Below, piece by piece: positions 1 through 8,931 of a DNA stretch of 64,000 nt. The translations under genes and the position numbers were made by a program. Source of the stretch: Sinomicrobium soli (lineage in GTDB: Bacteria > Bacteroidota > Bacteroidia > Flavobacteriales > Flavobacteriaceae); contig NZ_QLNV01000001.1 in NCBI RefSeq assembly GCF_003285545.1, positions 1 through 64,000 on the forward strand, read 5' to 3'. The notes beneath the pieces were generated by a model. The model had not been told where the DNA came from. It worked only from the letters and a program-made list of their open reading frames with translations, and searched no databases. The number at the start of each line of letters is the position of its first letter. Positions within the stretch are counted from its first letter, which is position 1.

Positions 1-201
1 TTTTATATCATTGTAGTATCTTTCCAGGTGGCACTATGCCTCCGAAATCCGTGGCATGGTCACTCCGAAATATCCAAGATTCTCCTCTCTAACATCGATG
101 AACTCCTATCTTTTATTGAAGCCCGTTGTTTTAGGGCACAGTTTAGAGAGGTTAGAAATGTAGAATTCTTCTTATTCAGATTAACCACAATTTTTGCATA
201 A
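1..201 (+). other. Open frame running in from the left edge, unidentified
   Basis: The first frame is open from base 1 to a TAA at 199-201 (66 codons) and could be the C-terminal end of a gene that begins outside the window. The predicted peptide is rich in Phe, Leu, Ile and Arg and carries no motif I recognise. The stretch looks more A+T-rich than the rest of the window, so it may equally be non-coding or a remnant of a mobile gene. An open run of this length is not very unlikely by chance. Confidence 0.22.
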
Positions 202-260
202 ACACAACAATTGGGAATGGTTCGAAATCACATCATATTAAATGAACGCCCAAAAACTTG

Positions 261-295
261 AAAACCACGCAATTCAATAGGAATTACGTGGTTTT
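261..295 (-). terminator. Rho-independent terminator of tRNA-Arg
   Basis: The arms at 261-275 and 281-295 form a 15-bp stem with a 5-base loop. On the minus strand the single non-Watson-Crick position is a U-G wobble. The minus-strand RNA leaves the stem in a U-rich run (UUUU, then a further U5 slightly downstream). It lies 24 bases beyond the 3' end of the tRNA-Arg gene, which fits termination of that transcript. Confidence 0.82.
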
Positions 296-319
296 GTAAA
301 GAATCTGAATTCTTAATAG

Positions 320-393
320 TGACCCCGGAGGGATTCGAACCCCCAACCCTCAGAGCCGAAATCTGATATTCTATCCAGTTGAACTACGGAGCC
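320..393 (-). tRNA. tRNA-Arg (anticodon UCG)
   Basis: The minus strand folds into a full cloverleaf of 74 bases. The acceptor stem is GGCTCCG with CGGGGTC plus discriminator A, the D stem GTTC/GAAT, the anticodon stem TCAGA/TCTGA, and the T arm GGGGG-TTCGAAT-CCCTC. The seven-base anticodon loop is TTTCGGC, so the anticodon is TCG (bases 357-359 of the plus strand), reading CGA and related arginine codons. CCA is not encoded. A hairpin terminator follows directly. Confidence 0.95.
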
Positions 394-502
394 ATGACCC
401 GGAAAATGAAATCTCATTTATCACAGGTTTATTTTTGTTTCAATATTTCACTAATAAATTCTCTTCCAACACCCGACTTCAGATACTTTCTCTACGGGCA
501 TT

Positions 503-952
503 TTATTGTGCAAGCTTCTGCTTTACAATTGCAGAGACCACTTTGCCATCTGCTTTTCCGGCCAACACCCTGGTGGCTGTTCCCATTACCTTTCCCATGT
601 CTTTCATACCCTGGGCGCCGGTGTCAGCAATAACTTTTTCCACCACTTTTGCAATATCTTCCTCACTGAGCTGTTCGGGCAGGAATTTCTCTATAACGGC
701 AGCCTGGGCCAGTTCGGGCTCTGCCAGGTCTGCTCTTCCCTGTTCCGTATAGATGGCTGCGCTGTCTTTTCGCTGCTTTACCAGCTTCTGTAACATCTTC
801 AGCTCATCCTCCTCCGTGAGCTCTTTTGCGCTGCTTTCGGTCTGTGCAAGCAACAATGCCGATTTAACAGCTCTCAATGCTTCCAGGGACACGGTATCCT
901 TGGCTTTCATCGCTGTCTTCATCTCTTCCATGACCTTGCTTTGCAGACTCAT
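503..952 (-). CDS. GatB/YqeY domain-containing protein
   Basis: A 149-residue protein matching the stand-alone YqeY family over its whole length: an N-terminal helical half (MSLQSKVMEEMKTAMKAKD) and a C-terminal half with the typical LPEQLSEEDIAKVV and GAQGMKDMGKVMG segments. The family resembles the tail domain of GatB, the amidotransferase subunit that binds misacylated tRNA, but the role of the free-standing form is not established. It lies after ftsZ on the same strand, separated by a hairpin and with a -7 box of its own, so it is probably transcribed apart from the division cluster. It ends about 110 bases before the tRNA gene. Confidence 0.9.
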   Translation of the reverse strand: MSLQSKVMEEMKTAMKAKDTVSLEALRAVKSALLLAQTESSAKELTEEDELKMLQKLVKQRKDSAAIYTEQGRADLAEPELAQAAVIEKFLPEQLSEEDIAKVVEKVIADTGAQGMKDMGKVMGTATRVLAGKADGKVVSAIVKQKLAQ

Positions 953-1007
953 CTCTTGCGTTTTTAATCCGGTGTGCGAATATAAGAAAGAATTACAATA
1001 CCGGGGG

Positions 1008-1015
1008 CAAAAATA
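1008..1015 (-). promoter_or_regulatory. Candidate -7 box for the yqeY-like gene
   Basis: The minus strand reads TATTTTTG, a perfect TAnnTTTG box of the Bacteroidetes housekeeping promoter. It sits 56 bases before the ATG at 952 and between the ftsZ hairpin and the gene. No clear -33 TTG is visible at the usual distance. Confidence 0.4.
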
Positions 1016-1036
1016 CGGAATTTTTACCCCATAAAA

Positions 1037-1079
1037 CAGTTAAACGCCATAATCCCGTAAAAGACATGGCGTTTAACTG
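1037..1079 (-). terminator. Hairpin terminator after ftsZ
   Basis: A perfect 14-bp inverted repeat (1037-1050 and 1066-1079) with a 15-base loop lies 48 bases beyond the ftsZ stop. On the minus strand the stem is followed by TTTTAT. The loop is longer than usual for an intrinsic terminator, but its place at the end of the division cluster fits this role. Confidence 0.6.
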
Positions 1080-1126
1080 CGGATACCTCCCTGCCTTATA
1101 CCCGGCCGGTAAGGTTATGGATTATT

Positions 1127-3079
1127 TTAGTCTACATTATCGTGAAGAAAGGAGTTGTTCGTCCGCAACTGTATATCCTCATTGCTGTCATTTCCTACCG
1201 AAATCCTCGAGGTACCGTCGCCTGAACTCCTTTCACTGAGATCTACCCCCAGCCTTTTATATGCGGGCTGTTTTTCTATTTCATCGATCTTCGAGACACT
1301 GTTGTTAAACCTGTAATTAAACTCCTTGAGTTTCCTCCGGCGCTCTTCGGCCCTTAATTTCAGGCTTTCCTCTATCGATGTGTTAAAGGGATCTACTTCC
1401 TGTGATGCCGCATTTTCTTCCGGGGTACTGACCACCTTTTTTTCCATGGCCAGTTCCTGGTCGGTCACCTCATTTCCGGGCGAAGATTTCGGGCTGGCAT
1501 TAGACAGCCTGTTTTCCACTTCCATATAATCGTCCAGGCTGTAACGGCGTACTCCTTCTTCCGATACTTCGGTAACCGGAACTACCTCTACATGATCTTT
1601 GACATCGTAATTACGGGCGTCGTCCGTATTGAGCTCAAAAGTCCTGGTTTGGGATTGTTCAGATTGCTTTTTTGCCGGTGTTGCCGGCCTGTTAACTTCT
1701 TTTGCCGGTTTGTTCACAGGCATATCAAAAGAAAGTGTGGTCTGCTGCTGGGGTTCCCCCGGCGCCGACCTGATCTCTTCAGCCTCAACCTCAATATTCC
1801 TGATGTGTTCCGTGGTATCTATGATCACAAAATCCTCTTCCCTGGCATAGACTTCATCGTATATCACATCCATATTCCTGATGATATCGGTAGTAGATAC
1901 CAGGTCCGGGCCGTCATTTTCCGTAAGGGTATGCCTTACCGCGGGTTGTTCCTGGTTCCGGGCCGGGCCGGTTTCTCCGGGAAAGTTCATCGTCATGGAT
2001 GTCTTGTCCGGGGAAAGGTCCTGAATGGCCCTTTGCTCGTCCTCCAGGGTATGTATGATCTTCTTGGCCTCGGTATTTACGATCTCGTGTTGTTGCTCTA
2101 TATCAAAACCCGTAGCAATAATGGTTACTGAAATGGCATCGCCCAAAGATTCGTCTTCTCCCACACCCATGATAATATTGGCACCGTGCCCGGCTTCGTT
2201 CTGGATATGGTCGTTGATCTCGCCTATCTCGTCAATAGTGATTTCCTCGCCGCCAGAAACGATAAGTAGCAGTACGTTCTTGGCACCTGTAATCTTATTG
2301 TCGTTCAGCAGGGGCGAATCGAGCGCTTTGACAATGGCGTCCTGGGCCCGGCTTCCTCCTGTAGCCGCAGCCGATCCCATAATGGCAGTACCGCTGTTAG
2401 ACAATACGGTCTTGGCATCCCTGAGGTCGATATTCTGGGTATAGTGATGGGTAATGACCTCCGCAATACCCCGTGAAGCCGTAGCCAGCACTTCATCGGC
2501 CTTGGAAAAACCTGCCTTGAAGCCCAGATTACCATATACCTCCCGAAGCTTGTTGTTATTGATCACGATCAGTGAGTCTACGTGGCTCCTCAGGTTATCC
2601 ACTCCCCTTCGGGCCTGTTCGTTACGGGTTTTTCCTTCGAACTGGAAAGGAATGGTGACGATCCCCACGGTAAGGATATCCAGCTCCTTTGCCATCTTGG
2701 CAATGATGGGCGCTGCCCCCGTACCGGTACCACCACCCATCCCGGCAGTGATAAAGAGCATTTTGGTATTGCTGTCCAGCATGCCCTTGATCTCTTCGAA
2801 GCTCTCTATGGCCGCTTTTTCCCCCACATCGGGATTGGCACCGGCTCCGAGCCCTTCTGTGAGAGATACCCCGAGTTGTATTTTATTGGGCACGGAACTG
2901 TTGTCCAGTGCCTGTGAATCCGTATTACACACTACGAAATCGACTCCTTTGATCCCCAGCTGAAACATGTGATTTATCGCATTGCTTCCTCCGCCACCAA
3001 CGCCTATTACCTTGATCACATTGCTCTGGTTCTTGGGCATGTCGAACGAGATGTTTCCAAAATCTGTGTTGCTACTCAT
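1127..3079 (-). CDS. ftsZ: Cell division protein FtsZ
   Basis: FtsZ is the tubulin-like GTPase that forms the cytokinetic ring. The N-terminal domain has the GGGGSNA nucleotide loop (residues 28-34), the tubulin signature GGGTGTG (115-121) and the T7-loop region (NIDLRDA near 216-222) that completes the GTPase site of the next subunit. At 650 residues it is far longer than the roughly 380 of E. coli; the extra length is a charged, low-complexity linker from about residue 330. The extreme C-terminus (NNSFLHDNVD) is the conserved flavobacterial tail, in the place where partners such as FtsA bind. It is the last gene of the cluster, 47 bases after ftsA, and is followed by a hairpin. Confidence 0.98.
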   Translation of the reverse strand: MSSNTDFGNISFDMPKNQSNVIKVIGVGGGGSNAINHMFQLGIKGVDFVVCNTDSQALDNSSVPNKIQLGVSLTEGLGAGANPDVGEKAAIESFEEIKGMLDSNTKMLFITAGMGGGTGTGAAPIIAKMAKELDILTVGIVTIPFQFEGKTRNEQARRGVDNLRSHVDSLIVINNNKLREVYGNLGFKAGFSKADEVLATASRGIAEVITHHYTQNIDLRDAKTVLSNSGTAIMGSAAATGGSRAQDAIVKALDSPLLNDNKITGAKNVLLLIVSGGEEITIDEIGEINDHIQNEAGHGANIIMGVGEDESLGDAISVTIIATGFDIEQQHEIVNTEAKKIIHTLEDEQRAIQDLSPDKTSMTMNFPGETGPARNQEQPAVRHTLTENDGPDLVSTTDIIRNMDVIYDEVYAREEDFVIIDTTEHIRNIEVEAEEIRSAPGEPQQQTTLSFDMPVNKPAKEVNRPATPAKKQSEQSQTRTFELNTDDARNYDVKDHVEVVPVTEVSEEGVRRYSLDDYMEVENRLSNASPKSSPGNEVTDQELAMEKKVVSTPEENAASQEVDPFNTSIEESLKLRAEERRRKLKEFNYRFNNSVSKIDEIEKQPAYKRLGVDLSERSSGDGTSRISVGNDSNEDIQLRTNNSFLHDNVD

Positions 3080-3126
3080 AATAATTGTTTACAGGTTTTA
3101 ATACTTTTTCTTCAGCCAATACGTTG

Positions 3127-4458
3127 CTATTCGGCATTGTCTAAAAAATCTTTTACTCTATCGGACCATTTTTCGAGGAAAGACTTGCGTTCCTTCTTCG
3201 GTTTCGATATCGTTTCGGGCTCATCGGTTGGTTTACGGGATAATTCTTCCTGTTGGTTGTGTTCTTCGGTGTTTTGCTCTTCGGCGACAAATCTGCTCTG
3301 CCGGTCGAGGGCATTCATCACCAGCCCCACTGCCGTAGCATATACGGGACTGGCTACTTCAGGGTCTGAATCACCGGCCAGGTGTTCATTGGGGTAGCCG
3401 ATCCTGGTATCCATCCCGGTGATGTACTCCACCAGCTGTTTCAGGTGTTTCAGCTGGCTGCCGCCTCCTGTCAGCACGATCCCGGCTATGAGTTTCTTTT
3501 TTTGTTCCTCATGGCCGTAATTCTTGATCTCCATATACACCTGCTCTATGATCTCCACGGCCCTGGCATGGATGATCTTGGACAGGTTCTTCAGTGTAAT
3601 TTCCTTGGGTTCCCTGCCGCGTAATCCGGGAATGGAGACGATCTCATTGTCCTTGTTTTCCCCGGGCCAGGCCGATCCGAACTTGATCTTGAGCAGTTCT
3701 GCCTGTTTCTCTATAATGGAGCAGCCTTCCTTGATATCGTCGGTAATCACATTACCCCCGAAAGGGATTACGGCTGTGTGACGGATAATGCCATCCTTGA
3801 AAATGGCCAGGTCTGTGGTTCCGCCCCCTATATCGATAAGGGCCACTCCCGCTTCTTTTTCCTCCTGGCTGAGCACCGCATTAGACGAGGCCAGCGGTTC
3901 CAGTGTGATCCCGGCCAGCTCCAGCCCGGAACTCTTTACACAGCGGCCAATATTCCGAATGGAGGAAACCTGCCCCACCACTACGTGAAAATTGGCCTCG
4001 AGCCTTCCGCCATACATTCCTACGGGTTCCTTGATCTCCGACTGTCCGTCCAGTTTAAACTCCTGCGGAAGCACGTGTATGATTTCCTCGCCGGGGAGCA
4101 TGACCAGTTTGTACACCTGGTTGCAAAGCCGCTCCACATCGAGCTCATCGATCACCTCATCAGAATTGGGACGGGTAATATAGTCGCTGTGCTGCAGGCT
4201 CCGGATATGCTGCCCGGCTATGCCTACCACTACTTCGTCCACACGCTTGCCCGAATTGTTCTCTGCCTCCTGTACCGCCTGCTGGATAGACTGTATCGTC
4301 TGGGTAATATTGCTTACCACCCCGCGGTGTACGCCCAGGCTCCTGGCTTTTCCAATACCCAGTATCTCTATCTTTCCGTACTCATTCTTACGGCCTATCA
4401 TAACCACGATCTTCGTGGTCCCTATATCCAGTCCTATTCCGTATTTCTCCTGTCCCAT
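3127..4458 (-). CDS. ftsA: Cell division protein FtsA
   Basis: FtsA is the actin-fold ATPase that ties FtsZ filaments to the inner membrane. The 443-residue protein has the phosphate-1 loop GLDIGTTK near the N-terminus and the phosphate-2 loop DIGGGTTDL at about residues 208-216, a conserved adenosine loop (VLTGGGSQLKHL) near 330, and a C-terminal amphipathic stretch (KSFLEKWSDRVKDFL) that would act as the membrane anchor. A charged linker of about 40 residues separates the fold from this anchor. The gene starts 3 bases after the ftsQ stop, so the two are probably translationally coupled. Confidence 0.97.
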   Translation of the reverse strand: MGQEKYGIGLDIGTTKIVVMIGRKNEYGKIEILGIGKARSLGVHRGVVSNITQTIQSIQQAVQEAENNSGKRVDEVVVGIAGQHIRSLQHSDYITRPNSDEVIDELDVERLCNQVYKLVMLPGEEIIHVLPQEFKLDGQSEIKEPVGMYGGRLEANFHVVVGQVSSIRNIGRCVKSSGLELAGITLEPLASSNAVLSQEEKEAGVALIDIGGGTTDLAIFKDGIIRHTAVIPFGGNVITDDIKEGCSIIEKQAELLKIKFGSAWPGENKDNEIVSIPGLRGREPKEITLKNLSKIIHARAVEIIEQVYMEIKNYGHEEQKKKLIAGIVLTGGGSQLKHLKQLVEYITGMDTRIGYPNEHLAGDSDPEVASPVYATAVGLVMNALDRQSRFVAEEQNTEEHNQQEELSRKPTDEPETISKPKKERKSFLEKWSDRVKDFLDNAE

Positions 4459-4461
4459 AAC

Positions 4462-5178
4462 TTATTTTTTGGTGCACACCACCTGGTTGTTGAATCTCAG
4501 GTCTATCTGCTTATACTTATCCAGGGAATGATCCTTTAATGCTTTGTGATAAAACGCCTTAAAATTAACGACCTTCTGCTCCAGGTGGTCTGTTTCTCCC
4601 AGGATCACAGTAAAGTCGTCCGCCCGCATCCGGAGTTTATACCCGGATACCTCCCTGTGAATGCCCGTAATATTCCTGTTCAGGAAAGCATCACCGTCTA
4701 TATATTTCACCAGGGTATACACCTCCTCCAGCACATCTTCATCAACAGTCCCCGTAACCAGCGGTACCCGTACCGCATGCACCGGCGACAACGGCATGCG
4801 CTTCCCCTGCCTGTCTATATAATAAGAGGTCTTACCCGTAACACGGGCAATGGGTTCCCTTTGCTTGATTCTCGCACCAAGTTGCCCGTTTACAGTCATA
4901 TAAACCTGGGCTTCCTGTATCATTTCGTCGGAGTTAAGTATACCCTCCAACTTATTCAAAACTAATTTTTCTTTAGGTATATCCGGTACGGTGTCAGCAT
5001 TTTGTATTAACAATTTATTAACCGCCTGATGGGTAACGAACAGGTTGTCTCCGTCCAGAAATACAATGTCTATCCCGCTTACGGGTTTTCTCTCATACCT
5101 GTGATTGGCAAAGGAGTACAAAAATACCAGTACTGCCATCACCAGGAATAATTTTATGATGTGGATTGCCTTTCGCAT
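4462..5178 (-). CDS. ftsQ: Cell division protein FtsQ
   Basis: A 238-residue bitopic protein with a short basic cytoplasmic end, one membrane helix at about residues 8-24, and a periplasmic part in which the segment starting near residue 34 fits the POTRA domain. FtsQ scaffolds FtsL and partners at the septum. Sequence conservation in this family is low, and the call rests on the layout plus position between murC and ftsA, which is the standard order. The YYIDRQGKRMPLS segment is typical of the FtsQ beta domain. Confidence 0.93.
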   Translation of the reverse strand: MRKAIHIIKLFLVMAVLVFLYSFANHRYERKPVSGIDIVFLDGDNLFVTHQAVNKLLIQNADTVPDIPKEKLVLNKLEGILNSDEMIQEAQVYMTVNGQLGARIKQREPIARVTGKTSYYIDRQGKRMPLSPVHAVRVPLVTGTVDEDVLEEVYTLVKYIDGDAFLNRNITGIHREVSGYKLRMRADDFTVILGETDHLEQKVVNFKAFYHKALKDHSLDKYKQIDLRFNNQVVCTKK

Positions 5179-5223
5179 TACAACCGATATATTAGTATTC
5201 GTTTCATCTTATCATTGTCTTTC

Positions 5224-6588
5224 TTATAGTGCTATTCCGTATCTGCGGACCAGTATCTGCCTTATCCGCGGCACTTCTACGCCGATATCCCCTGCTCCCA
5301 TGGTCAGTACAATCCGGGCACCGGTATTTTCGAGGACTTCCAGCAGGGCTTCCTTGCTCACAAGCTGTTTATTGTTATGCGAAACTTCGCCCAACAACTT
5401 TTCCGAAGTCACCCCTTCTATAGGTTGTTCCCTCGCCGGGTAGATATCCAGCAGGACCACCTGGTCGAACCCGGACAGGCTTTTCCCGAATTCCTTCATA
5501 AAATCACGGGTACGGCTGTACAGGTGAGGCTGGAATATCGCCAGCACCTTCTCTCCCGGGTACATTTCCCTTACCGCCTGGTGCACGGCTTCTATTTCGG
5601 CCGGATGGTGGGCATAGTCATCCACATAAACCACCTCCGGGGTATTCAACTGGTAAGAAAACCTCCGTTTCACTCCCTTAAACCCGGCAAGGGCTTCTGC
5701 TGTCTTTTCAGGAGAGGCACCTCCTTCCACGGCCATGGCAAATGCTGCCAGTGCGTTCAGCAGGTTGTGTTTTCCCGGTTTTCCGAAAGTCACTCCGCTT
5801 ACCTTTCCTTCGGGCATACGGATGTCAAAAACATAGCGTCCTCCGGTGATCTTTATATTTTCCAGGCCATAAGCGGCAGCGGTTTCAAATCCGTAAGTCA
5901 CCCCCTCGAAAGGCAGGCCGTAACGCACGATCAGCTTTCCTCCGGGTTTAACCTTCCCGGAAAAATCACGGAAGCTCTTTTCCATCTCGGCCTTGCTCCC
6001 GTAAATATCGAGATGATCGGCATCTACCGAGGTGATACAGGCTATATCGGGCGACAGGTGCAGGAACGAGCGATCGAACTCATCGGCTTCGGTAACGGTG
6101 ACCTCTTCTCCCTCGATCAGGAAGTTGCTGTTGAAATTCTCCGAAACCCCTCCCAGAAAAGCAGTGAGGCGGGTACCGGTTTCCCGCAGCAGATAGGCCA
6201 GAATGGACGAAGTGGTGGTTTTACCGTGCGTTCCCGCCACGGCATAGCAGAAGGTATCCGCCGTAATATACCCGAGTACTTCCGCCCGCTTGCTTACCCG
6301 AAAGCCGCCGGCCCTGAAATAGTGTAACAACACACTGTTCTCCGGTATTGCCGGGGTATAGACCACAAGGGTATGCTTCGGGTTGCGAAAGGCATCCGGA
6401 ATTTCCTGCTCTTCATCCGAATAAGCCACCGTTATCCCCGTTTCCTCCAGCCCGGCCGTAATATCGGAAGGGACCCTGTCATAACCGGCCACCTCCTTAC
6501 CGATAAAATGGAAATACCTGGCCAGGGCCGACATGCCTATGCCTCCGATCCCTATAAAATAAACGTTATGTATGTCTTTTACCTCCAT
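5224..6588 (-). CDS. murC: UDP-N-acetylmuramate--L-alanine ligase MurC
   Basis: MurC adds L-alanine to UDP-MurNAc, the first amino acid of the peptidoglycan stem, in an ATP-dependent cytoplasmic reaction. The 454-residue protein has the N-terminal UDP-binding loop GIGGIGMSALA (13-23), the ATP loop GTHGKTTT (119-126) and the Mur ligase central and C-terminal domains (DDYAHHP; FQPHLYSRT). Length is normal for the family. It lies 13 bases after murG and 45 bases before ftsQ in the same transcription unit. Confidence 0.97.
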   Translation of the reverse strand: MEVKDIHNVYFIGIGGIGMSALARYFHFIGKEVAGYDRVPSDITAGLEETGITVAYSDEEQEIPDAFRNPKHTLVVYTPAIPENSVLLHYFRAGGFRVSKRAEVLGYITADTFCYAVAGTHGKTTTSSILAYLLRETGTRLTAFLGGVSENFNSNFLIEGEEVTVTEADEFDRSFLHLSPDIACITSVDADHLDIYGSKAEMEKSFRDFSGKVKPGGKLIVRYGLPFEGVTYGFETAAAYGLENIKITGGRYVFDIRMPEGKVSGVTFGKPGKHNLLNALAAFAMAVEGGASPEKTAEALAGFKGVKRRFSYQLNTPEVVYVDDYAHHPAEIEAVHQAVREMYPGEKVLAIFQPHLYSRTRDFMKEFGKSLSGFDQVVLLDIYPAREQPIEGVTSEKLLGEVSHNNKQLVSKEALLEVLENTGARIVLTMGAGDIGVEVPRIRQILVRRYGIAL

Positions 6589-6601
6589 TTACGGTCCTGC
6601 T

Positions 6602-7699
6602 TTAATCCTGTCTCTTCAGGTATCGTTCTATTTCGTCAACAATGTCGGAAGTGGCATCCGGCAGGGCCAGCTTCCTGATATTCTCTCCCAGTTGCCGCTG
6701 CCTGTCCTCCGATCCTGCCAGGGTACTGAATTCTTTTTCAAAATCCCTGTCCAGGTCCTTCTCCCTGATCAGGATGGCAGCATCGGCATTCGCTACCGCC
6801 TGTGCATTTTTGGTCTGGTGATCTTCGGCTACGAGTGGCGACGGTACGAATATCACCGGTTTTCCCACAATACTCAGTTCCGAGACCGACCCGGCCCCGG
6901 CCCTGGATATCACCATATCGGCCGCTGCATAGGCCAGGGCCATTTCGTTGATAAACGGGTGTATGTGAACCGTATTGCTCGCATACCCCTTAAATTCTTC
7001 GTAATACAAGGTGCCGCATTGCCACAGGAGCTGTATCCCCAGGCTGTCGAAAAAGGCCAGGTGGCCATGTGTCAATGTGTTGATCGCCCTGGCGCCGAGG
7101 CTGCCTCCCAGCACCAGCAATACCTTGCGCTGCGGGTCCAGCCCGAAGAACCTCATGGCTTCTTCCCTTTTCCCGGAAATATCCAGCAGGTCCTGCCGTA
7201 CAGGATTCCCGGTCTTTACGATCTTGTCTGCTGGGAAAAAGCGTTCCAGTCCGTCATAGGCCACGCATATTTTCCGCGCTTTTTTAGCGAGCAGCTTATT
7301 GGTAATGCCCGGGTATGAATTCTGCTCCTGCAGTACACAGGGAATTCCCCGTGAAGAAGCTACCCTGAGCAGGGGGCCACTGGCAAACCCGCCGGTCCCC
7401 ACCACCACATCGGGACGGAACCTCCTGACAATACCGCGGGCTTTCCACAGGCTGCTGATCAGCTTCAGGGGAAACAACAGGTTCTTCAGCGAAAGTTTCC
7501 GCTGTATCCCGGATATCCACAGGCCTTCGATATCGTAACCCGCCCTGGGCACCTTCTCCATTTCCATACGGTCTTTTGCCCCGACAAACAGGAAAACAGC
7601 CCCGGGATAACGCGCTTTCAGCTCGTTAGCTATGGCTATGGCCGGGTAAATATGCCCGCCTGTTCCTCCTCCTGATATGATAAACCTATAGTTGTCCAC
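6602..7699 (-). CDS. murG: UDP-GlcNAc transferase MurG (lipid II synthesis)
   Basis: MurG transfers GlcNAc to lipid I on the inner face of the membrane and gives lipid II. The 365-residue protein starts with the glycine-rich loop SGGGTGGH (residues 9-16) and carries the family segments [19 protein letters not shown] and, in the C-terminal GT-B lobe, [12 protein letters not shown] and [12 protein letters not shown], which bind the UDP-GlcNAc donor. Its start overlaps the end of ftsW by 14 bases, indicating coupled translation with the flippase/polymerase partner gene. Confidence 0.97.
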   Translation of the reverse strand: MDNYRFIISGGGTGGHIYPAIAIANELKARYPGAVFLFVGAKDRMEMEKVPRAGYDIEGLWISGIQRKLSLKNLLFPLKLISSLWKARGIVRRFRPDVVVGTGGFASGPLLRVASSRGIPCVLQEQNSYPGITNKLLAKKARKICVAYDGLERFFPADKIVKTGNPVRQDLLDISGKREEAMRFFGLDPQRKVLLVLGGSLGARAINTLTHGHLAFFDSLGIQLLWQCGTLYYEEFKGYASNTVHIHPFINEMALAYAAADMVISRAGAGSVSELSIVGKPVIFVPSPLVAEDHQTKNAQAVANADAAILIREKDLDRDFEKEFSTLAGSEDRQRQLGENIRKLALPDATSDIVDEIERYLKRQD

Positions 7700-8897
7700 T
7701 TAAAACCTCTAACGGATTTTGTTCTTCTTCTGTTACTGCTCCCCTTTCCGCTACTGTCGCCGCTTCTTCCCTCCTCGCGCTTACACTGAGAATAATGCCT
7801 ATGGCCAGACATGACATCCAGATCGACGTACCCCCCGTACTTATCAGCGGAAGGTTCTGCCCGGTAACCGGAAACAGCTCTACCGCCACCGCCATATTGA
7901 TCAGCGCCTGGAACACGATGGGCAGCCCCACACCTATGACCAGCAATTTTCCGAAAACGGTATCGGCCTTATAGGCTACGATAACAATCCGGAACAGCAA
8001 TAGCATATACAAAAACAGGAGCAGCAAGCCTCCTGCCAGGCCGTATTCTTCCACGATAATGGCATATATAAAATCGGAAGAGCTCTGGGGCAGAAAATTC
8101 TTCATTACGCTTTTTCCGGCACCTACACCCAGCACCCCCCCGGTGGCAATGGCGATCTTGGCCTTCTCGATCTGGTAATCAGCCTCGGTATCTTCTCCGT
8201 TGGCAAAATTCTCGATCCGGTTTACCCAGGTATCGATCCGGTTGGGCAACAGGTCCGGGAAAGCCTTATTGACCAGGATAAACAGGAAAAGGCTGAATAT
8301 CCCGGCAGCCACTATGCCCCCCAGGTATTTTACCGGGTACCCTCCGAGAAAACACAGGAGCAGCACGATAAAAAAGAGTATGGCCGTAGTGGAAAAATTG
8401 GCCGGAAGTATCAGGGCCATAACCAGGAATACCGGTGCCCACAGCGGGACTACGGTTTCTTTGAAAGCAACTTCCCGGTCCTTTATCCTGGACAGGTACC
8501 GGGCCACATAGATCAGCAGCACAACCGTTGCCAGGGTCGAGGTCTGAAAACTCACGCCCACAAAGGGGATCCTTACCCACCGGCTGGCATTCGCCCCGTC
8601 GATGGTCGTTCCCTGGGCAAGGGTATACACCAGCAGCAAAAACACCACCGGCATGACAATAATGGACAGCCCCTTGAAATACCTGTACGGGATACGGTGT
8701 ACACCGAAAATAATACCGAAGCCCAGCAGCAAAAGCATGGCGTGCTTCAGCAGGTGCCCTACGGTCGTTCCCGATCCTACCACATAAACCAGGTTGGAAC
8801 TCGCACTGTACACAGGCAGGAACGACAGAATGGCCAAAAGTGCGGCTACAGCCCAGATGGCCCGGTCTCCCTTGATATTTTTAAACAGACTCTGCAT
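7686..8897 (-). CDS. ftsW: SEDS peptidoglycan polymerase FtsW
   Basis: A 403-residue polytopic membrane protein of the SEDS family with about ten hydrophobic helices. FtsW is the septal glycosyltransferase that polymerises lipid II together with the class B PBP FtsI. Visible family hallmarks are the large extracellular loop between helices 7 and 8 ([21 protein letters not shown]), the [12 protein letters not shown]-like segment ([13 protein letters not shown]) and the PLISTGGTS motif near the C-terminus. Its end overlaps murG by 14 bases. Confidence 0.96.
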   Translation of the reverse strand: MQSLFKNIKGDRAIWAVAALLAILSFLPVYSASSNLVYVVGSGTTVGHLLKHAMLLLLGFGIIFGVHRIPYRYFKGLSIIVMPVVFLLLVYTLAQGTTIDGANASRWVRIPFVGVSFQTSTLATVVLLIYVARYLSRIKDREVAFKETVVPLWAPVFLVMALILPANFSTTAILFFIVLLLCFLGGYPVKYLGGIVAAGIFSLFLFILVNKAFPDLLPNRIDTWVNRIENFANGEDTEADYQIEKAKIAIATGGVLGVGAGKSVMKNFLPQSSSDFIYAIIVEEYGLAGGLLLLFLYMLLLFRIVIVAYKADTVFGKLLVIGVGLPIVFQALINMAVAVELFPVTGQNLPLISTGGTSIWMSCLAIGIILSVSARREEAATVAERGAVTEEEQNPLEVLSGQL

Positions 8898-8931
8898 GGT
8901 ATCTCTTTTTCTGTACTCTCCCGAAACAAGG

